Positions 54,579-63,180 of a stretch of DNA of 64,000 nucleotides are shown here, in pieces. The notes beneath the pieces were generated by a model. That model searched no databases. It saw nothing but the letters and a program-made list of their open reading frames with translations, and had not been told where the DNA came from. A program made the translations under genes and the position numbers. The stretch's first letter is position 1. Each line of letters starts with the position of its first letter. Origin of the DNA: Cryobacterium sp. HLT2-28 (GTDB lineage Bacteria > Actinomycetota > Actinomycetes > Actinomycetales > Microbacteriaceae); contig NZ_SOFH01000018.1 in the NCBI RefSeq assembly GCF_004402495.1, positions 248,001 to 312,000 on the forward strand. The letters are read 5' to 3'.

Positions 54579-55896
54579 TGCCGGTCCTCCGTCCGTGGCT
54601 CAGCGGGATGCTTCCCGTGCTCAGTTCGGTGCGGGCCGCGGCCCGGCGGCGCACGTCGTCGTTCCCGTCGTGACTTCGCCAGTCGTCGGGCAACAGATAG
54701 TCGAGGACATCGTCAATCGTCACCACCCCGACGAGTCGGTGGTTGTCGTCGACGACCGGCACGGAGACGAGGTCGTAGCTGGCGAGGATGCGGGTGACCT
54801 CCGCGGCCGAGGTGTCCGCGGTGACGGGGTCGAGACCCTGATCGAGCAGCGTGCCCAGGCGTTCGTGGGGCGGGTAGCGCAGCATCCGCTGGAAGTGCAC
54901 CATGCCCAGGAAGCGGCCGGTCGGCGGCTCGTAGGGTGGCAGGGTCACGCAGATCGCCGCGCCGAGGGCGGGGGCCAGGTCGTGGCGGCGGATCAGGGCG
55001 AGGCCCTCGGCGACCGTGGCGTCGGCGGAGACGATGATCGGCTCCGTCGTCATCAGGCCGCCGGCGGTGTCGGGGGCGTAGGTGAGCAGGAAGCGCACAT
55101 CGTCGGCCTCCTCCGGCTCCATCAGGTCGAGCAGCTGCTCGCCGTGCTCCTCCGGCAGCTGCGCGATCAGGTCGGCGGCGTCGTCGGGCTGCATGTGATC
55201 GAGCACGTCGGCCGCGCGGGCGTCGCCGAGCCGGGTGAGGATGCCCACCTGCTCGCGCTCGGGCATCTCCTCAAGCACGTCGGCGAGACGGCCGTCGGGC
55301 AGTTCCCCTGCCACCTCATACATGCGCTCCTGCGGCAGGTCGAGCAGGGTGTTGGCGAGGTCGGCGGGCTTGAGGTCGGAGTAGGTGGCGATGAGCTGCT
55401 CGGCGGACTGGGCCTGGCCGACCGTGGCGTGCTCGCGCACCTCACCCCAGGCGGCGAACGCCGTGGCGCCCTTCGCGAACAGGGACAGGCTCGTCTTGGG
55501 CCGGCGCACGAAGAGCTGGCTGATCGCCCAGCCGCCCTGGGCGGACTCCTCGATCGAGACGTCCTCGACGGTGGCCTCGCCGGAGCCGTCGTTGAAGACC
55601 ACGGTACGGCCGAGCATCTCGGCGATCACCCGCACCTCGCCGCCGCGCTGCTCGAACCGGCGCACGTTGATCAGGCCGGTGGTGATGATCTGGCCGGAGC
55701 CGATGCTGGTCACCCGGCTTATCGACACGAACACGCGTCGTTTGCCCGGGATCTCCACGATCAGGCCGACCACGAGGGGCGGGTCGTTTTTTCGGTAGAC
55801 CACCAACACGTCGCGAACCTTGCCGACGCGGTCGCCCGCGGGGTCGAAGACGGTACACCCGGCCAAACGGGCAACGAAGACTCTGGTGGCACTCAC
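54565..55896 (-). CDS. PRC-barrel, MgtE-N and CBS domain cytoplasmic protein
   Basis: A 443-residue protein with an N-terminal PRC-barrel-like part (ARLAGCTVFDPAGDRVGKVRDVLV), a MgtE intracellular N domain of helical repeats (LKPADLANTLLDLPQERMYEVAGELPDGRLADVLEEMPER), and a CBS pair (about 285-405, ending VVDDNHRLVGVVTIDDVLDYL). The transmembrane channel domain of true MgtE is missing, so it should sense magnesium or nucleotides without transporting. GTG 55896 is preceded by TAGATT at seven bases, suggesting a leaderless start. It heads the operon with DUF1003, mrp and the lipoprotein. Confidence 0.88.
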   Translation of the reverse strand: MSATRVFVARLAGCTVFDPAGDRVGKVRDVLVVYRKNDPPLVVGLIVEIPGKRRVFVSISRVTSIGSGQIITTGLINVRRFEQRGGEVRVIAEMLGRTVVFNDGSGEATVEDVSIEESAQGGWAISQLFVRRPKTSLSLFAKGATAFAAWGEVREHATVGQAQSAEQLIATYSDLKPADLANTLLDLPQERMYEVAGELPDGRLADVLEEMPEREQVGILTRLGDARAADVLDHMQPDDAADLIAQLPEEHGEQLLDLMEPEEADDVRFLLTYAPDTAGGLMTTEPIIVSADATVAEGLALIRRHDLAPALGAAICVTLPPYEPPTGRFLGMVHFQRMLRYPPHERLGTLLDQGLDPVTADTSAAEVTRILASYDLVSVPVVDDNHRLVGVVTIDDVLDYLLPDDWRSHDGNDDVRRRAAARTELSTGSIPLSHGRRTGNGPS

Positions 55897-55950
55897 AGTA
55901 CAAATCTAGGCTACCTTCAGGGGATAACGGTGCTGTGGGAGAATGGCGGC

Positions 55951-56529
55951 ATGAGCAACCAGAGCCCCTTCGGCGCCCGAGGCCCCGCACTCTTCCCCGT
56001 TCTGCCCAAGGGCGAGGTGCTCGCGACGTACGAAACCTACTTCGAGGCGCAGGCCGCGGTGGACACGCTCGCGAAGGCGGACTTCCCGGTCAAGAAGCTT
56101 TCCATCGTCGGAAACGACCTGAAAAGCGTCGAGCGGGTGACCGGCAAGCTCACCTGGGGTCGGGTCGCGCTCGCCGGGGCGGCCTCCGGCGCCTGGCTCG
56201 GGGTCTTCTTCGGGCTGCTCTTCTTCATCTTCTCGCCCGCCGGTGCCGGCCTGCCGTTCGTGCTCGCCGCGGTGCTGATCGGCGCCGGATTCGGCATGCT
56301 GTTCGGGGTCGTCAGCTACGCGCTCAACCGCCGCCGCCGCGACTTCACCTCGACCATGCAGGTCATCGCGAGCAACTACCAGGTGATCGTGGATGCGGCG
56401 CTGGTCAACCGGGGACGCAACCTGCTCGCCGGGCACGCCGAGGCAGGCGCCGAGGCGCCGGCCGCGCCGCATCCGTCGGAGCCCCCGCGCAGCGCCGACC
56501 CGGTGACCCCGCCGGCCCCGGAGGTCTGA
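55951..56529 (+). CDS. General stress protein 17M-like membrane protein
   Basis: The 192-residue product carries a GS17M-like domain: GEVLATYETYFEAQAAVDTLAKADFPVKKLSIVGNDLKSVERVTG. Two transmembrane helices follow (GAWLGVFFGLLFFIFS and FVLAAVLIGAGFGMLFGVVSYAL), then a cytoplasmic stretch FTSTMQVIASNYQVIV and a Pro/Ala-rich tail. Relatives are stress-induced in Firmicutes and of unknown function in actinobacteria. GAGAAT lies seven bases before ATG 55951, again without a clear ribosome-binding site. It is divergent from the CBS gene by 54 bp. A frame open 1.6 kb upstream is antisense to the CBS gene and ignored. Confidence 0.82.
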   Translation: MSNQSPFGARGPALFPVLPKGEVLATYETYFEAQAAVDTLAKADFPVKKLSIVGNDLKSVERVTGKLTWGRVALAGAASGAWLGVFFGLLFFIFSPAGAGLPFVLAAVLIGAGFGMLFGVVSYALNRRRRDFTSTMQVIASNYQVIVDAALVNRGRNLLAGHAEAGAEAPAAPHPSEPPRSADPVTPPAPEV

Positions 56530-56545
56530 CGCTCCCGCCCTTCGG

Positions 56546-56609
56546 CAACTGTTGCCGGGGCGGACAGTTGTGGCCCGCACACCGGCAGCAGTTGTCCGCA
56601 CCGGCAACA
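56546..56609. repeat. Two-step palindrome between converging genes (copy 2)
   Basis: TGTTGCCGG (56550-56558) pairs with CCGGCAACA (56601-56609), and the inner GCGGACA (56560-56566) with TGTCCGC (56593-56599). The layout, arm order and loop elements (TTGTGG, CACCGG, GCAGTTGTCCG) match the element at 2296-2363. It lies between the stress-protein gene and the aminopeptidase gene, which converge. Confidence 0.75.
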
Positions 56610-56645
56610 TTTCTGACCGGGGCGGGGCGGTGAGGAGGGCGGTCC

Positions 56646-58187
56646 TCAGACGGTGAGGGCGGCGATCCAGGCCTCGACGTCGGCCGAGGTGCGCGGGATG
56701 CCCGCGGACAGGTTCTCGGGGCCGTCGACGGTGATCAGGATGTCGTCTTCGATCCGCACGCCGATGCCGCGGAACTCGGCCGGCACGGTGAGGTCGTCGG
56801 GCTGGAAGTACAGTCCGGGCTCGATCGTGAACACCATGCCGGGTTCGATGACGCCGTCCATGTACATGTCGCGGCGCGCCTGGGCGCAGTCGTGCACGTC
56901 GAGACCGAGGTGGTGGCTGGTGCCGTGGACCATGTAGCGGCGGTGGTGGCCGTTGTCGGGCAGCAGCGCCTCCTCGGCGGAGACAGGCAGCATGCCCCAC
57001 TCCGCGGTGCGACGGGCGATCACGACCATGGCCGCGGCGTGCACATCGCGGAACACCGCGCCGGGCCGGGCGACGGCGAACGCGGCATCCGCTGCCTCGC
57101 GCACGGCGTCGTAGACCATGCGCTGCACGGGCGTGAACGTGCCGTCGACCGGGAGGGTGCGGGTGATGTCGGCCGTGTAGTAGCTGTCGACCTCGACCCC
57201 GGCGTCGAGCAGGATCAGGTCACCCGGGGTGACCGGCCCGTCGTTGCGGGTCCAGTGCAGGATGCAGGCGTGGGCACCGGACGCCGCGATGGTGTCATAG
57301 CCGACCGCGTTGCCGTCGGAGCGGGCACGGGTGTTGAACACACCCTCGACGAGGCGTTCGCCGCGGAGGTGGGAGCTGGACCGGGGAAGGTCGCGGATGA
57401 CGTCGTCGAAGCCGTGCGCGGTGGCCGCCACGGCGAGGCGCATCTGGGCGATCTCGTAGGAATCCTTGACCAGGCGCAACTCGGAGAGGTCCCGGGCGAA
57501 GTGGTCGTCGGGTTCGTGCTCGGCGTTGATCTCCAGGCTGAACGGGGAGTCTGACGCGTTGGTGGTGAGCACCTTCTCGGCGGCGAAACGCAGCCGGGCC
57601 TCGTCGACCTCGTCGGTGAAGAACGGGTCCGCCTCGCGCACGACGACGGTCTCGCTGTCCACGGCCTCGAGCACGGCGGACAGGCCGGCGATGCCGCGCA
57701 CCCGCAGGGCGAGGTCGGCGGCGACCTGGGCGATCGACGGGCGCGGGCCGATCCAGAACTCGCCGATGTCGGGGTTGGCGTAGAACTCGTCGGAGTCGCG
57801 CCCGGCGCGCTCCCGGAAGTAGAGCGTGGCGTCGTGGCCGGTCTCGGTCGGTTCGAGGACCAGCACGGCGCCCGGCTCGGAGTCGCTGCCCCAGCCGGTG
57901 AGGTGCGCGAAGGCGGAATGCGCGCGGAACGCGTAGTCGGTGTCGTTGGAGCGCTGCTTGAGCCGGCCGGCCGGGATGATCAGCCGGGTTCCCGGGTACA
58001 TCGCGGAGAGCCTGGCCCGGCGGGCGGCCGCGAACGGGGCCTGCTCCCGGGCGGGCGGCGGTTCGGCGGTGCGCTCGGCCCAGGAACTGGAGATATAGGC
58101 CTTGAAACCGGCCGACCCGGGCGTCGTGGACCGGTTCTCGTTCGATCGGGGGGCAGGGGTGATCGCGGATTCGTTGGGGTTGGCCAT
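56646..58187 (-). CDS. pepP: Aminopeptidase P family Xaa-Pro peptidase
   Basis: A 513-residue M24B metallopeptidase that removes N-terminal residues preceding proline. The creatinase N domain is about residues 50-200 (FRAHSAFAHLTGWG and GRDSDEFYANPDIGEFWIGPRP). The pita-bread domain has metal ligands in LLDAGVEVDSYYTADITRTLPV, HGTSHHLGLDVHD, TIEPGLYF and GIGVRIEDDILIT. It is a full-length actinobacterial PepP with an N-terminal Ser/Asn/Pro extension of about 40 residues. ATG 58187 is used; a longer frame to 58295 has no family support. Confidence 0.92.
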   Translation of the reverse strand: MANPNESAITPAPRSNENRSTTPGSAGFKAYISSSWAERTAEPPPAREQAPFAAARRARLSAMYPGTRLIIPAGRLKQRSNDTDYAFRAHSAFAHLTGWGSDSEPGAVLVLEPTETGHDATLYFRERAGRDSDEFYANPDIGEFWIGPRPSIAQVAADLALRVRGIAGLSAVLEAVDSETVVVREADPFFTDEVDEARLRFAAEKVLTTNASDSPFSLEINAEHEPDDHFARDLSELRLVKDSYEIAQMRLAVAATAHGFDDVIRDLPRSSSHLRGERLVEGVFNTRARSDGNAVGYDTIAASGAHACILHWTRNDGPVTPGDLILLDAGVEVDSYYTADITRTLPVDGTFTPVQRMVYDAVREAADAAFAVARPGAVFRDVHAAAMVVIARRTAEWGMLPVSAEEALLPDNGHHRRYMVHGTSHHLGLDVHDCAQARRDMYMDGVIEPGMVFTIEPGLYFQPDDLTVPAEFRGIGVRIEDDILITVDGPENLSAGIPRTSADVEAWIAALTV

Positions 58188-58242
58188 GCGCCCATTGTCC
58201 CATTCCCGGCCGGGCGCGCGCTGTGGGCTGTCCGGGGGGAGG

Positions 58243-59289
58243 TCAGCGGGGCGAAAGGGTCGCGACGATCGGGCGGTGATCGCTGCCCGCGGCATCCTCT
58301 GACTCGATCACGCTCATGCTGTCGGTCTGCCAGTTCGGCGTCGAGAGCACATGGTCGATCGGGCTGCCGAGCAGGGGAGGAACGAACGTCGGCCAGGTGC
58401 CCACCGCCCCGGACCCGGCGGCCAGCGCCGCGTCCCGGCAGTCACCGAGCACGGCCGAGCCGGAAGATTCCCGTCCGGACATATGGTCGACCGTGGAGTT
58501 GAAGTCCCCGGCCATGATCACATTCTCAGCCGTGCACTGGCGGGCCAGCCAGTCGAGGTCCGAGCGCCAGTTCGACATCTCCCAGTTGATCGGGGCGACG
58601 GCGTGCACCGCGATGATGGTGGGCCTGGAGGCATCGACGGGCCGGGCGACGACGGTCGGAAGCACATTGGTGTTGCCGGGAGGGCCGGAACCCGCGGCGC
58701 TGCTCACGGTGTAATCACCGAGGTCGGGGCTGATCAGCAGGGTGGTCGACCGTGCCTTGGAGACCAGGTCGAACGCGATGGTGTGCACCCACATCGGCCG
58801 TCCGGCCTCCCGCATCGCCTCGGCGACCTTCACTCCGGTGGCCTCGGTCGTCTCCGGGAGGGTGACGATGTCGGCGCCGCGGTCGATCGCGAGCCGGGCG
58901 ATCGCCGCCGCCCCCGGTTCGTCACCGAGGGTGTTCCAGCTGAGCACGGTGACGTCGCCGGTGGTGCCGGCGGATGCCGGGGGCCGCTCGGCCGCCGACG
59001 CCGGCTGCACGCCGATCCCTCTGGCGGCAAGCACGGCGGCGTTGCCGACCCCGAAGAGGAGCAGCAGCACGGCGAGGGACCCGGCCAGGCGTCGCAGCGG
59101 CCGGATCGCGGCGAGCAGGGCCAGCACGACCATTCCGGCAGCGGCGACGGCCACGCCCAGTCCGCGCAGGGAGACGGCGTGGGCGAAGACCCAGCTGTTC
59201 TGCAGGCCGAACGACTGCGGCCAGCCGACGGCGAACAACGCGAGGGCGGAGCCGCCGAGGACGAGGGCGGTGAGGATTCTGGGCAGCAT
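58243..59289 (-). CDS. Membrane-anchored endonuclease/exonuclease/phosphatase domain protein
   Basis: The 348-residue protein has three N-terminal transmembrane helices (about 5-22, 40-60 and 68-90) and an extracytoplasmic EEP domain from about residue 110. Catalytic motifs are TVLSWNTLG, VTLPETTE (metal Glu), IAVHAVAP, MAGDFNSTVDHM (Asp and Asn), SPIDHVL and GSDHRPIVA. Such proteins may hydrolyse phosphodiesters in lipids or nucleic acids outside the cell; the substrate is unknown. The start is ATG 59289 with TAGCAT eight bases before it. It diverges from the PHP gene. Confidence 0.88.
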   Translation of the reverse strand: MLPRILTALVLGGSALALFAVGWPQSFGLQNSWVFAHAVSLRGLGVAVAAAGMVVLALLAAIRPLRRLAGSLAVLLLLFGVGNAAVLAARGIGVQPASAAERPPASAGTTGDVTVLSWNTLGDEPGAAAIARLAIDRGADIVTLPETTEATGVKVAEAMREAGRPMWVHTIAFDLVSKARSTTLLISPDLGDYTVSSAAGSGPPGNTNVLPTVVARPVDASRPTIIAVHAVAPINWEMSNWRSDLDWLARQCTAENVIMAGDFNSTVDHMSGRESSGSAVLGDCRDAALAAGSGAVGTWPTFVPPLLGSPIDHVLSTPNWQTDSMSVIESEDAAGSDHRPIVATLSPR

Positions 59290-59353
59290 GGAGTGACCAT
59301 GCTAGGCGACCCGGCTGGGCGACGCCTCTGCCCGGCCCAACTAGCATGGGGGA

Positions 59354-60223
59354 ATGGCAGGCGAACGGCGATTCAGGGGTCCCATCGACCTGCACACCCA
59401 CTCGAGCGTGTCCGACGGCACCGAGACCCCGGCCCAGCTCGTGCGGGCCGCGGCCGATGCGGGGATCGGCACGATGGCCCTGACCGATCACGACTCGACC
59501 GCGGGCTGGTTCGAGGCGGCGGCGACGGCGCGCACGATGGGGATCACCCTCATTCCCGGAATGGAATTCAGCACCAGGGTTTTCTTCGCCAGCGTGCACC
59601 TGCTCGCCTACCTGTTCGACCCGTCCGACGCCGGCATCGTCGCCGAGACCTCCCGGGTGCGACAGGCCCGACTCGTGCGCGCCGAACAGATGGTGGAGAG
59701 GATCGGGGCAGACTACGCGCTGACCTGGGAGGACGTGCTCGCCCAGACCACCCCGGATGCGACCGTCGGCCGTCCGCACATCGCCGACGCCCTGGTGGCG
59801 CGCGGCCTCGCGCTCACCCGGAGCGAGGCGTTCGCCGGGATCCTGCACTGGGATGCGGGTTACTACCAGCCGCACTACGCTCCGGACCCGCTGCGCGCGA
59901 TCGAGCTGGTGCGCGCGGCCGGGGGAGTTCCGGTCATCGCGCATCCGGCGACCCGGGGCGTCCAGGACGTGATCCCGGAGGCCCGGCTGAAACGGCTCGT
60001 CGAGGCCGGACTGTTCGGGCTGGAGCTGGAGCACCGGGAGAACAAGCCGGCCGCGAAGGCCCGGCTCTACGAGCTCGCCGCGAAGTACGGTCTGTTCGTC
60101 ACGGGCTCGAGCGACTACCACGGCGCGGGCAAGCCCAACCGGCTGGGGGAGAACACGACGGCGCCGGAGGTGCTGGAGGCGTTGATCGCCCAGGGCACCG
60201 GCTCGGAGCCGGTCTTCGGTTAG
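59354..60223 (+). CDS. PHP domain phosphoesterase
   Basis: A 289-residue PHP protein with metal ligands in DLHTHSSVSDG (His14, His16, Asp21), TDHDS (Asp45, His46), GMEFS, HPATRG and GSSDYHG. The spacing resembles the 3',5'-nucleoside bisphosphate phosphatase/TrpH type, which removes a phosphate from pAp-like nucleotides or degrades small RNAs from the 5' end. The ATG has no Shine-Dalgarno site but TAGCAT at 59342-59347 lies seven bases upstream, suggesting a leaderless message. A bidirectional hairpin separates it from the helicase gene. Confidence 0.88.
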   Translation: MAGERRFRGPIDLHTHSSVSDGTETPAQLVRAAADAGIGTMALTDHDSTAGWFEAAATARTMGITLIPGMEFSTRVFFASVHLLAYLFDPSDAGIVAETSRVRQARLVRAEQMVERIGADYALTWEDVLAQTTPDATVGRPHIADALVARGLALTRSEAFAGILHWDAGYYQPHYAPDPLRAIELVRAAGGVPVIAHPATRGVQDVIPEARLKRLVEAGLFGLELEHRENKPAAKARLYELAAKYGLFVTGSSDYHGAGKPNRLGENTTAPEVLEALIAQGTGSEPVFG

Positions 60224-60224
60224 C

Positions 60225-60270
60225 CCGCCGGGGTCGAACTCGTCCACCGGGGACGGGCTCGACCCGGCGG
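60225..60270. terminator. Bidirectional hairpin between PHP and helicase genes
   Basis: CCGCCGGGGTCGA (60225-60237) pairs with TCGACCCGGCGG (60259-60270), allowing one bulge, and an inner CGTCC/GGACG stem extends it. It fills nearly the whole 48-bp gap. Confidence 0.75.
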
Positions 60271-60271
60271 T

Positions 60272-61882
60272 TCAGCTGGCGGTGCCGGACTGCGGTGCGC
60301 TGCGGCGGGTGCGGCTGCGACGCCGCGGGGCGCTGTTGCCGTCGTGGTGCTCGGCGCCGCCGCCGTCGTGGGTGCCGGCCGCGGGGGTGGCGGCCGGGGC
60401 ATCCGGGTTCGTGGACTGGCCGACCCGGGTGCGGTTGCGTCCGCGACCGGCGCGGTCGCCGCCCTGGTCACCCGCACCGGAGCTCGCACCGGCGCTCGCA
60501 CCGGCGCTCGCACCGGCACTGACGCCGGCGCCGACGGATGCCGGGCGACCCGAGCCGGAGCGGCCGGAATCGGAGCGGCCGGCGCCCGAACGTCCGGAGT
60601 CGGAGCGACCGGAGCCCGAACGGCCCGAGTCCGACCGGCCGGAGCCGGAGCGACCCGAGTCGGAACGGCCGGCACCGGCCGGCGCCTCGCGGACCGGCGA
60701 CGCGCGGAGGCGACCCTTCGACCCGGTCGGGATGTTCAGGTCGGTGAAGAGGTGGGGCGACGAGGAATACGTCTCCATCGGCACGGGCGTGCCGAAGTCG
60801 AGCGCGTTGTTGATCAGCGTCCACTTGTGCATGTCGTCCCAGTCGACGAAGGTGACGGCGATGCCGGTCTTGCCCGCGCGCCCGGTGCGGCCGACGCGGT
60901 GCAGGTACGCCTTCTCGTCCTCGGGGATGGTGTGGTTGATCACGTGGGTGACGTCCTCGACGTCGATGCCGCGAGCGGCGACATCCGTAGCGATCAGGAT
61001 GTCCTTCTTGCCGGCCTTGAACGCGGCCATCGCGCGTTCGCGCTGTTCCTGGTTGAGGTCGCCGTGCACGGCGGTGGCGTTGAAGCCGCGGTCGCCGAGT
61101 TCCTCGACGAGTTTGGCGGCGGCGCGCTTGGTGCGGGTGAAGATCACGGTCTTGCCGCGGCCCTCGGCCATCAGGATCCGGCCGATCACCTCGTCCTTGT
61201 CCATGTTGTGCGCGCGGTAGACGAGGTGCTCGATGTTAGCCTGCATCAGGCCCTCGTCGGGGTCGCTCGCCCGGATGTGGATCGGCCGGTTCATGAACCG
61301 GCGGGCGAGGGCCACGATCGGGCCGGGCATCGTCGCCGAGAACAGCATCGTGTGGCGGGTCGAGGGGGTCTGCGAGAACAGCTTCTCGATGTCGGCGAGG
61401 AAGCCGAGGTCGAGCATCTTGTCGGCCTCGTCGAGCACCATCTCGCTCACGTTGGCGAGGCTGAGCAGGCGTTGGCTGGCAAGGTCGAGCAGACGGCCGG
61501 GGGTGCCGACCACGATCTGGGCGCCGGCCTTGAGCTGTTCGATCTGGCCCTCGTAGGCCTTGCCGCCGTAAATGGAGACGATCTTCGTGTCGCGGTTGCG
61601 GGCGGCGAGTTCGAGGTCTTCGCTGACCTGCACGCACAGCTCGCGGGTCGGCACGACGACGAGCGCCTGCACTCCCGGTGCGGGGTTGAGGCCGAGGCGC
61701 TGGATCAGCGGGAGGCCGAAGCCGAAGGTCTTCCCGGTTCCCGTCTTGGCCTGGCCGATGATGTCCTGGCCGCTGAGGGCGAGGGGGATGGTCTGGACCT
61801 GGATGGGGAAGGGCTCGAGGATGCCTTTATCGGCGAGGGCCTGGACCATGTCCTGGTCGATATTAAGTTCGGAGAAAGTCAC
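60272..61882 (-). CDS. DEAD-box RNA helicase (RhlE type) with repetitive tail
   Basis: The 536-residue protein has a complete DEAD core: AKTGTGKTFGFGL (I), PTRELCVQV (Ia), GTPGRLL (Ib), VLDEADKMLD (II), FSATMP (III), VHGDLNQEQR, ATDVAARGIDV (V) and HRVGRTGRAG (VI), ending about residue 380. The C-terminal 150 residues are low complexity: units of RSDSGRSGSG (about 395-435), then a GASA series, then basic patches (RRRSRTRRS) likely to bind RNA. GTG 61882 fits the family start TFSELNIDQDM. Role: RNA remodelling, ribosome assembly or cold growth. Confidence 0.92.
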   Translation of the reverse strand: MTFSELNIDQDMVQALADKGILEPFPIQVQTIPLALSGQDIIGQAKTGTGKTFGFGLPLIQRLGLNPAPGVQALVVVPTRELCVQVSEDLELAARNRDTKIVSIYGGKAYEGQIEQLKAGAQIVVGTPGRLLDLASQRLLSLANVSEMVLDEADKMLDLGFLADIEKLFSQTPSTRHTMLFSATMPGPIVALARRFMNRPIHIRASDPDEGLMQANIEHLVYRAHNMDKDEVIGRILMAEGRGKTVIFTRTKRAAAKLVEELGDRGFNATAVHGDLNQEQRERAMAAFKAGKKDILIATDVAARGIDVEDVTHVINHTIPEDEKAYLHRVGRTGRAGKTGIAVTFVDWDDMHKWTLINNALDFGTPVPMETYSSSPHLFTDLNIPTGSKGRLRASPVREAPAGAGRSDSGRSGSGRSDSGRSGSGRSDSGRSGAGRSDSGRSGSGRPASVGAGVSAGASAGASAGASSGAGDQGGDRAGRGRNRTRVGQSTNPDAPAATPAAGTHDGGGAEHHDGNSAPRRRSRTRRSAPQSGTAS

Positions 61883-62044
61883 GAATGTTTGCCTGTCATT
61901 AGCTGGATGCGTTGAATGCGCCCGTTTTCTGCCTCGGGCACCGGCCACCGATCCATGCCGATGGCGTGGTCCAACCTTACCGGGCGACCCCTGTGAACTT
62001 GATGAGGCGCTCCGCGGGGACCCGCACTGTCCTATGCTGGGCGT

Positions 62045-62815
62045 GTGATCTCGTGGCTCGATCGGCGCGCCAAGCGTGTGGAGATCCCTCGTCCGTCGAC
62101 CAGGGGAGCACGTCTGTCGACCACCAAGGTGGACATCGCCGACCTGACCCCCGAGTTGCTTCCCTACCTCGGCCAGGCGGCATATTTCGAACTGGGAATG
62201 TTCGAGAACCTCGCCCAGGCGATCAGGCTCGCCCCCGACCTTGACTCCAAGGAGGGGCTGAGCGCGGCCGCAGGCCGGGCGCTCGCCAAGCACCAGGGTC
62301 TCGTCGCCGAGATCCGCCGGCGCGGCGGGGAACCCTCCGAGGTGATGGCGCCGTTCGTGCCCGCCCTCGACGGCTTCCGGGCGAAGACCATGGGGGCGGA
62401 CTGGCACGAGCTGCTGCTCAGCTGCTACCTGGCTGGCGGCCTGCTCGACGACTTCTTCATCCGGCTGTCCGACGGATTGCCCGGCGACGTCGGCCCGAGG
62501 GTCGCGCACCTGCTCGGCCAGGGCGCGGGCACCGACGTGCTCGTGAAGCATCTGAAGGCCGCCATCGACGTCAGCCCCGGACTCGGCTCGCACCTGGCCC
62601 TCTGGGGGCGCCGCCTGGTCGGCGACACCCTGCTCGTGGCGCGGTCGGCGATCCCGGCCGCCGTGCCGGCGGACGGTGCGTCGGTGCTTGCTCACGGCAC
62701 GATGCCCGCTCACGGCCCGGCATCCGCTCACGGCGAGGCGCAGATCGAACCCGTCTTCACCGAACTCATCGCGGCGCACACGCGCCGGATGGACGGGCTC
62801 GGCCTCACCGCCTGA
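62045..62815 (+). CDS. Ferritin-like fold protein (MiaE-like hydroxylase superfamily)
   Basis: A 256-residue actinobacterial ferritin-like protein. The helical bundle starts after a basic N-terminus with LTPELLPYLGQAAYFELGMFENLAQAIRLAPD, then ALAKHQGLVAEIRRRG, WHELLLSCYLAGGLLDDFF and a late HLALWGRRLVGDTL. The set of Glu, His and Asp residues could hold a di-iron site, as in the related tRNA hydroxylase MiaE, but I cannot confirm activity. GTG 62045 with TATGCT seven bases before it suggests a leaderless mRNA. The helicase-ferritin-DUF3107 neighbourhood is conserved in actinobacteria as I recall it (Rv3211-Rv3207c region). Confidence 0.82.
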   Translation: MISWLDRRAKRVEIPRPSTRGARLSTTKVDIADLTPELLPYLGQAAYFELGMFENLAQAIRLAPDLDSKEGLSAAAGRALAKHQGLVAEIRRRGGEPSEVMAPFVPALDGFRAKTMGADWHELLLSCYLAGGLLDDFFIRLSDGLPGDVGPRVAHLLGQGAGTDVLVKHLKAAIDVSPGLGSHLALWGRRLVGDTLLVARSAIPAAVPADGASVLAHGTMPAHGPASAHGEAQIEPVFTELIAAHTRRMDGLGLTA

Positions 62816-62835
62816 CCGGCGACACCGAGCGGTCG

Positions 62836-62875
62836 CCGAACAGGGTCAGGCGTGCCCGAACAGGGTCAGGCGTGC
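62836..62875. repeat. Exact 20-bp tandem duplication at a gene end
   Basis: CCGAACAGGGTCAGGCGTGC occurs at 62836-62855 and again, without change, at 62856-62875. The second copy contains the stop codon and last codons of the small membrane-protein gene (62866-63174, minus strand). Confidence 0.9.
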
Positions 62876-63174
62876 CCGGGGTGCCCGGTCTTCATCAGCG
62901 TGTGCAGCATCCGCCGGTCGCCCTGCGAGCGCGAGCGGCCCAGCTGGAGGTCGGCGGCAACGGATGCGAGCGCGGCGAGGCCGAGGGACACCCACCAGAT
63001 CCAGCCGCCGTCCCACGCCCAGCCGAGCCAGGTCAGCGCCACCCAGGCGACCGACGCGACGGCCGTGCCGACGGCCGGCACCAGCACGGAACCGTGACTG
63101 TGCCGCCCGGGCAGCAGATATCGGGCCGCGAGCCCGAGCAGCGTGCCGCCCAGGGCGACGAAGAGGAGCTCCAT
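62866..63174 (-). CDS. Small three-helix membrane protein
   Basis: A 102-residue protein of three hydrophobic helices: LLFVALGGTLLGLAARYLL, VGTAVASVAWVALTWLGWA and WIWWVSLGLAALASVAA. A cytoplasmic basic tail follows (RSRSQGDRRMLHTLMKTGHPGHA). Glycine pattern and size recall GlsB/YeaQ-like transglycosylase-associated proteins, but the match is loose. It lies six bases after the DUF3107 gene on the same strand, so the two are co-transcribed. Its last bases form one copy of an exact 20-bp duplication. Confidence 0.7.
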   Translation of the reverse strand: MELLFVALGGTLLGLAARYLLPGRHSHGSVLVPAVGTAVASVAWVALTWLGWAWDGGWIWWVSLGLAALASVAADLQLGRSRSQGDRRMLHTLMKTGHPGHA

Positions 63175-63180
63175 GGCTGG

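Noticed and set aside
54322..55950. Long plus-strand extension in front of the GS17M-like protein.
   Set aside because: It lies opposite the clearly real MgtE/CBS gene and has no recognisable domain; the stress protein starts at 55951.
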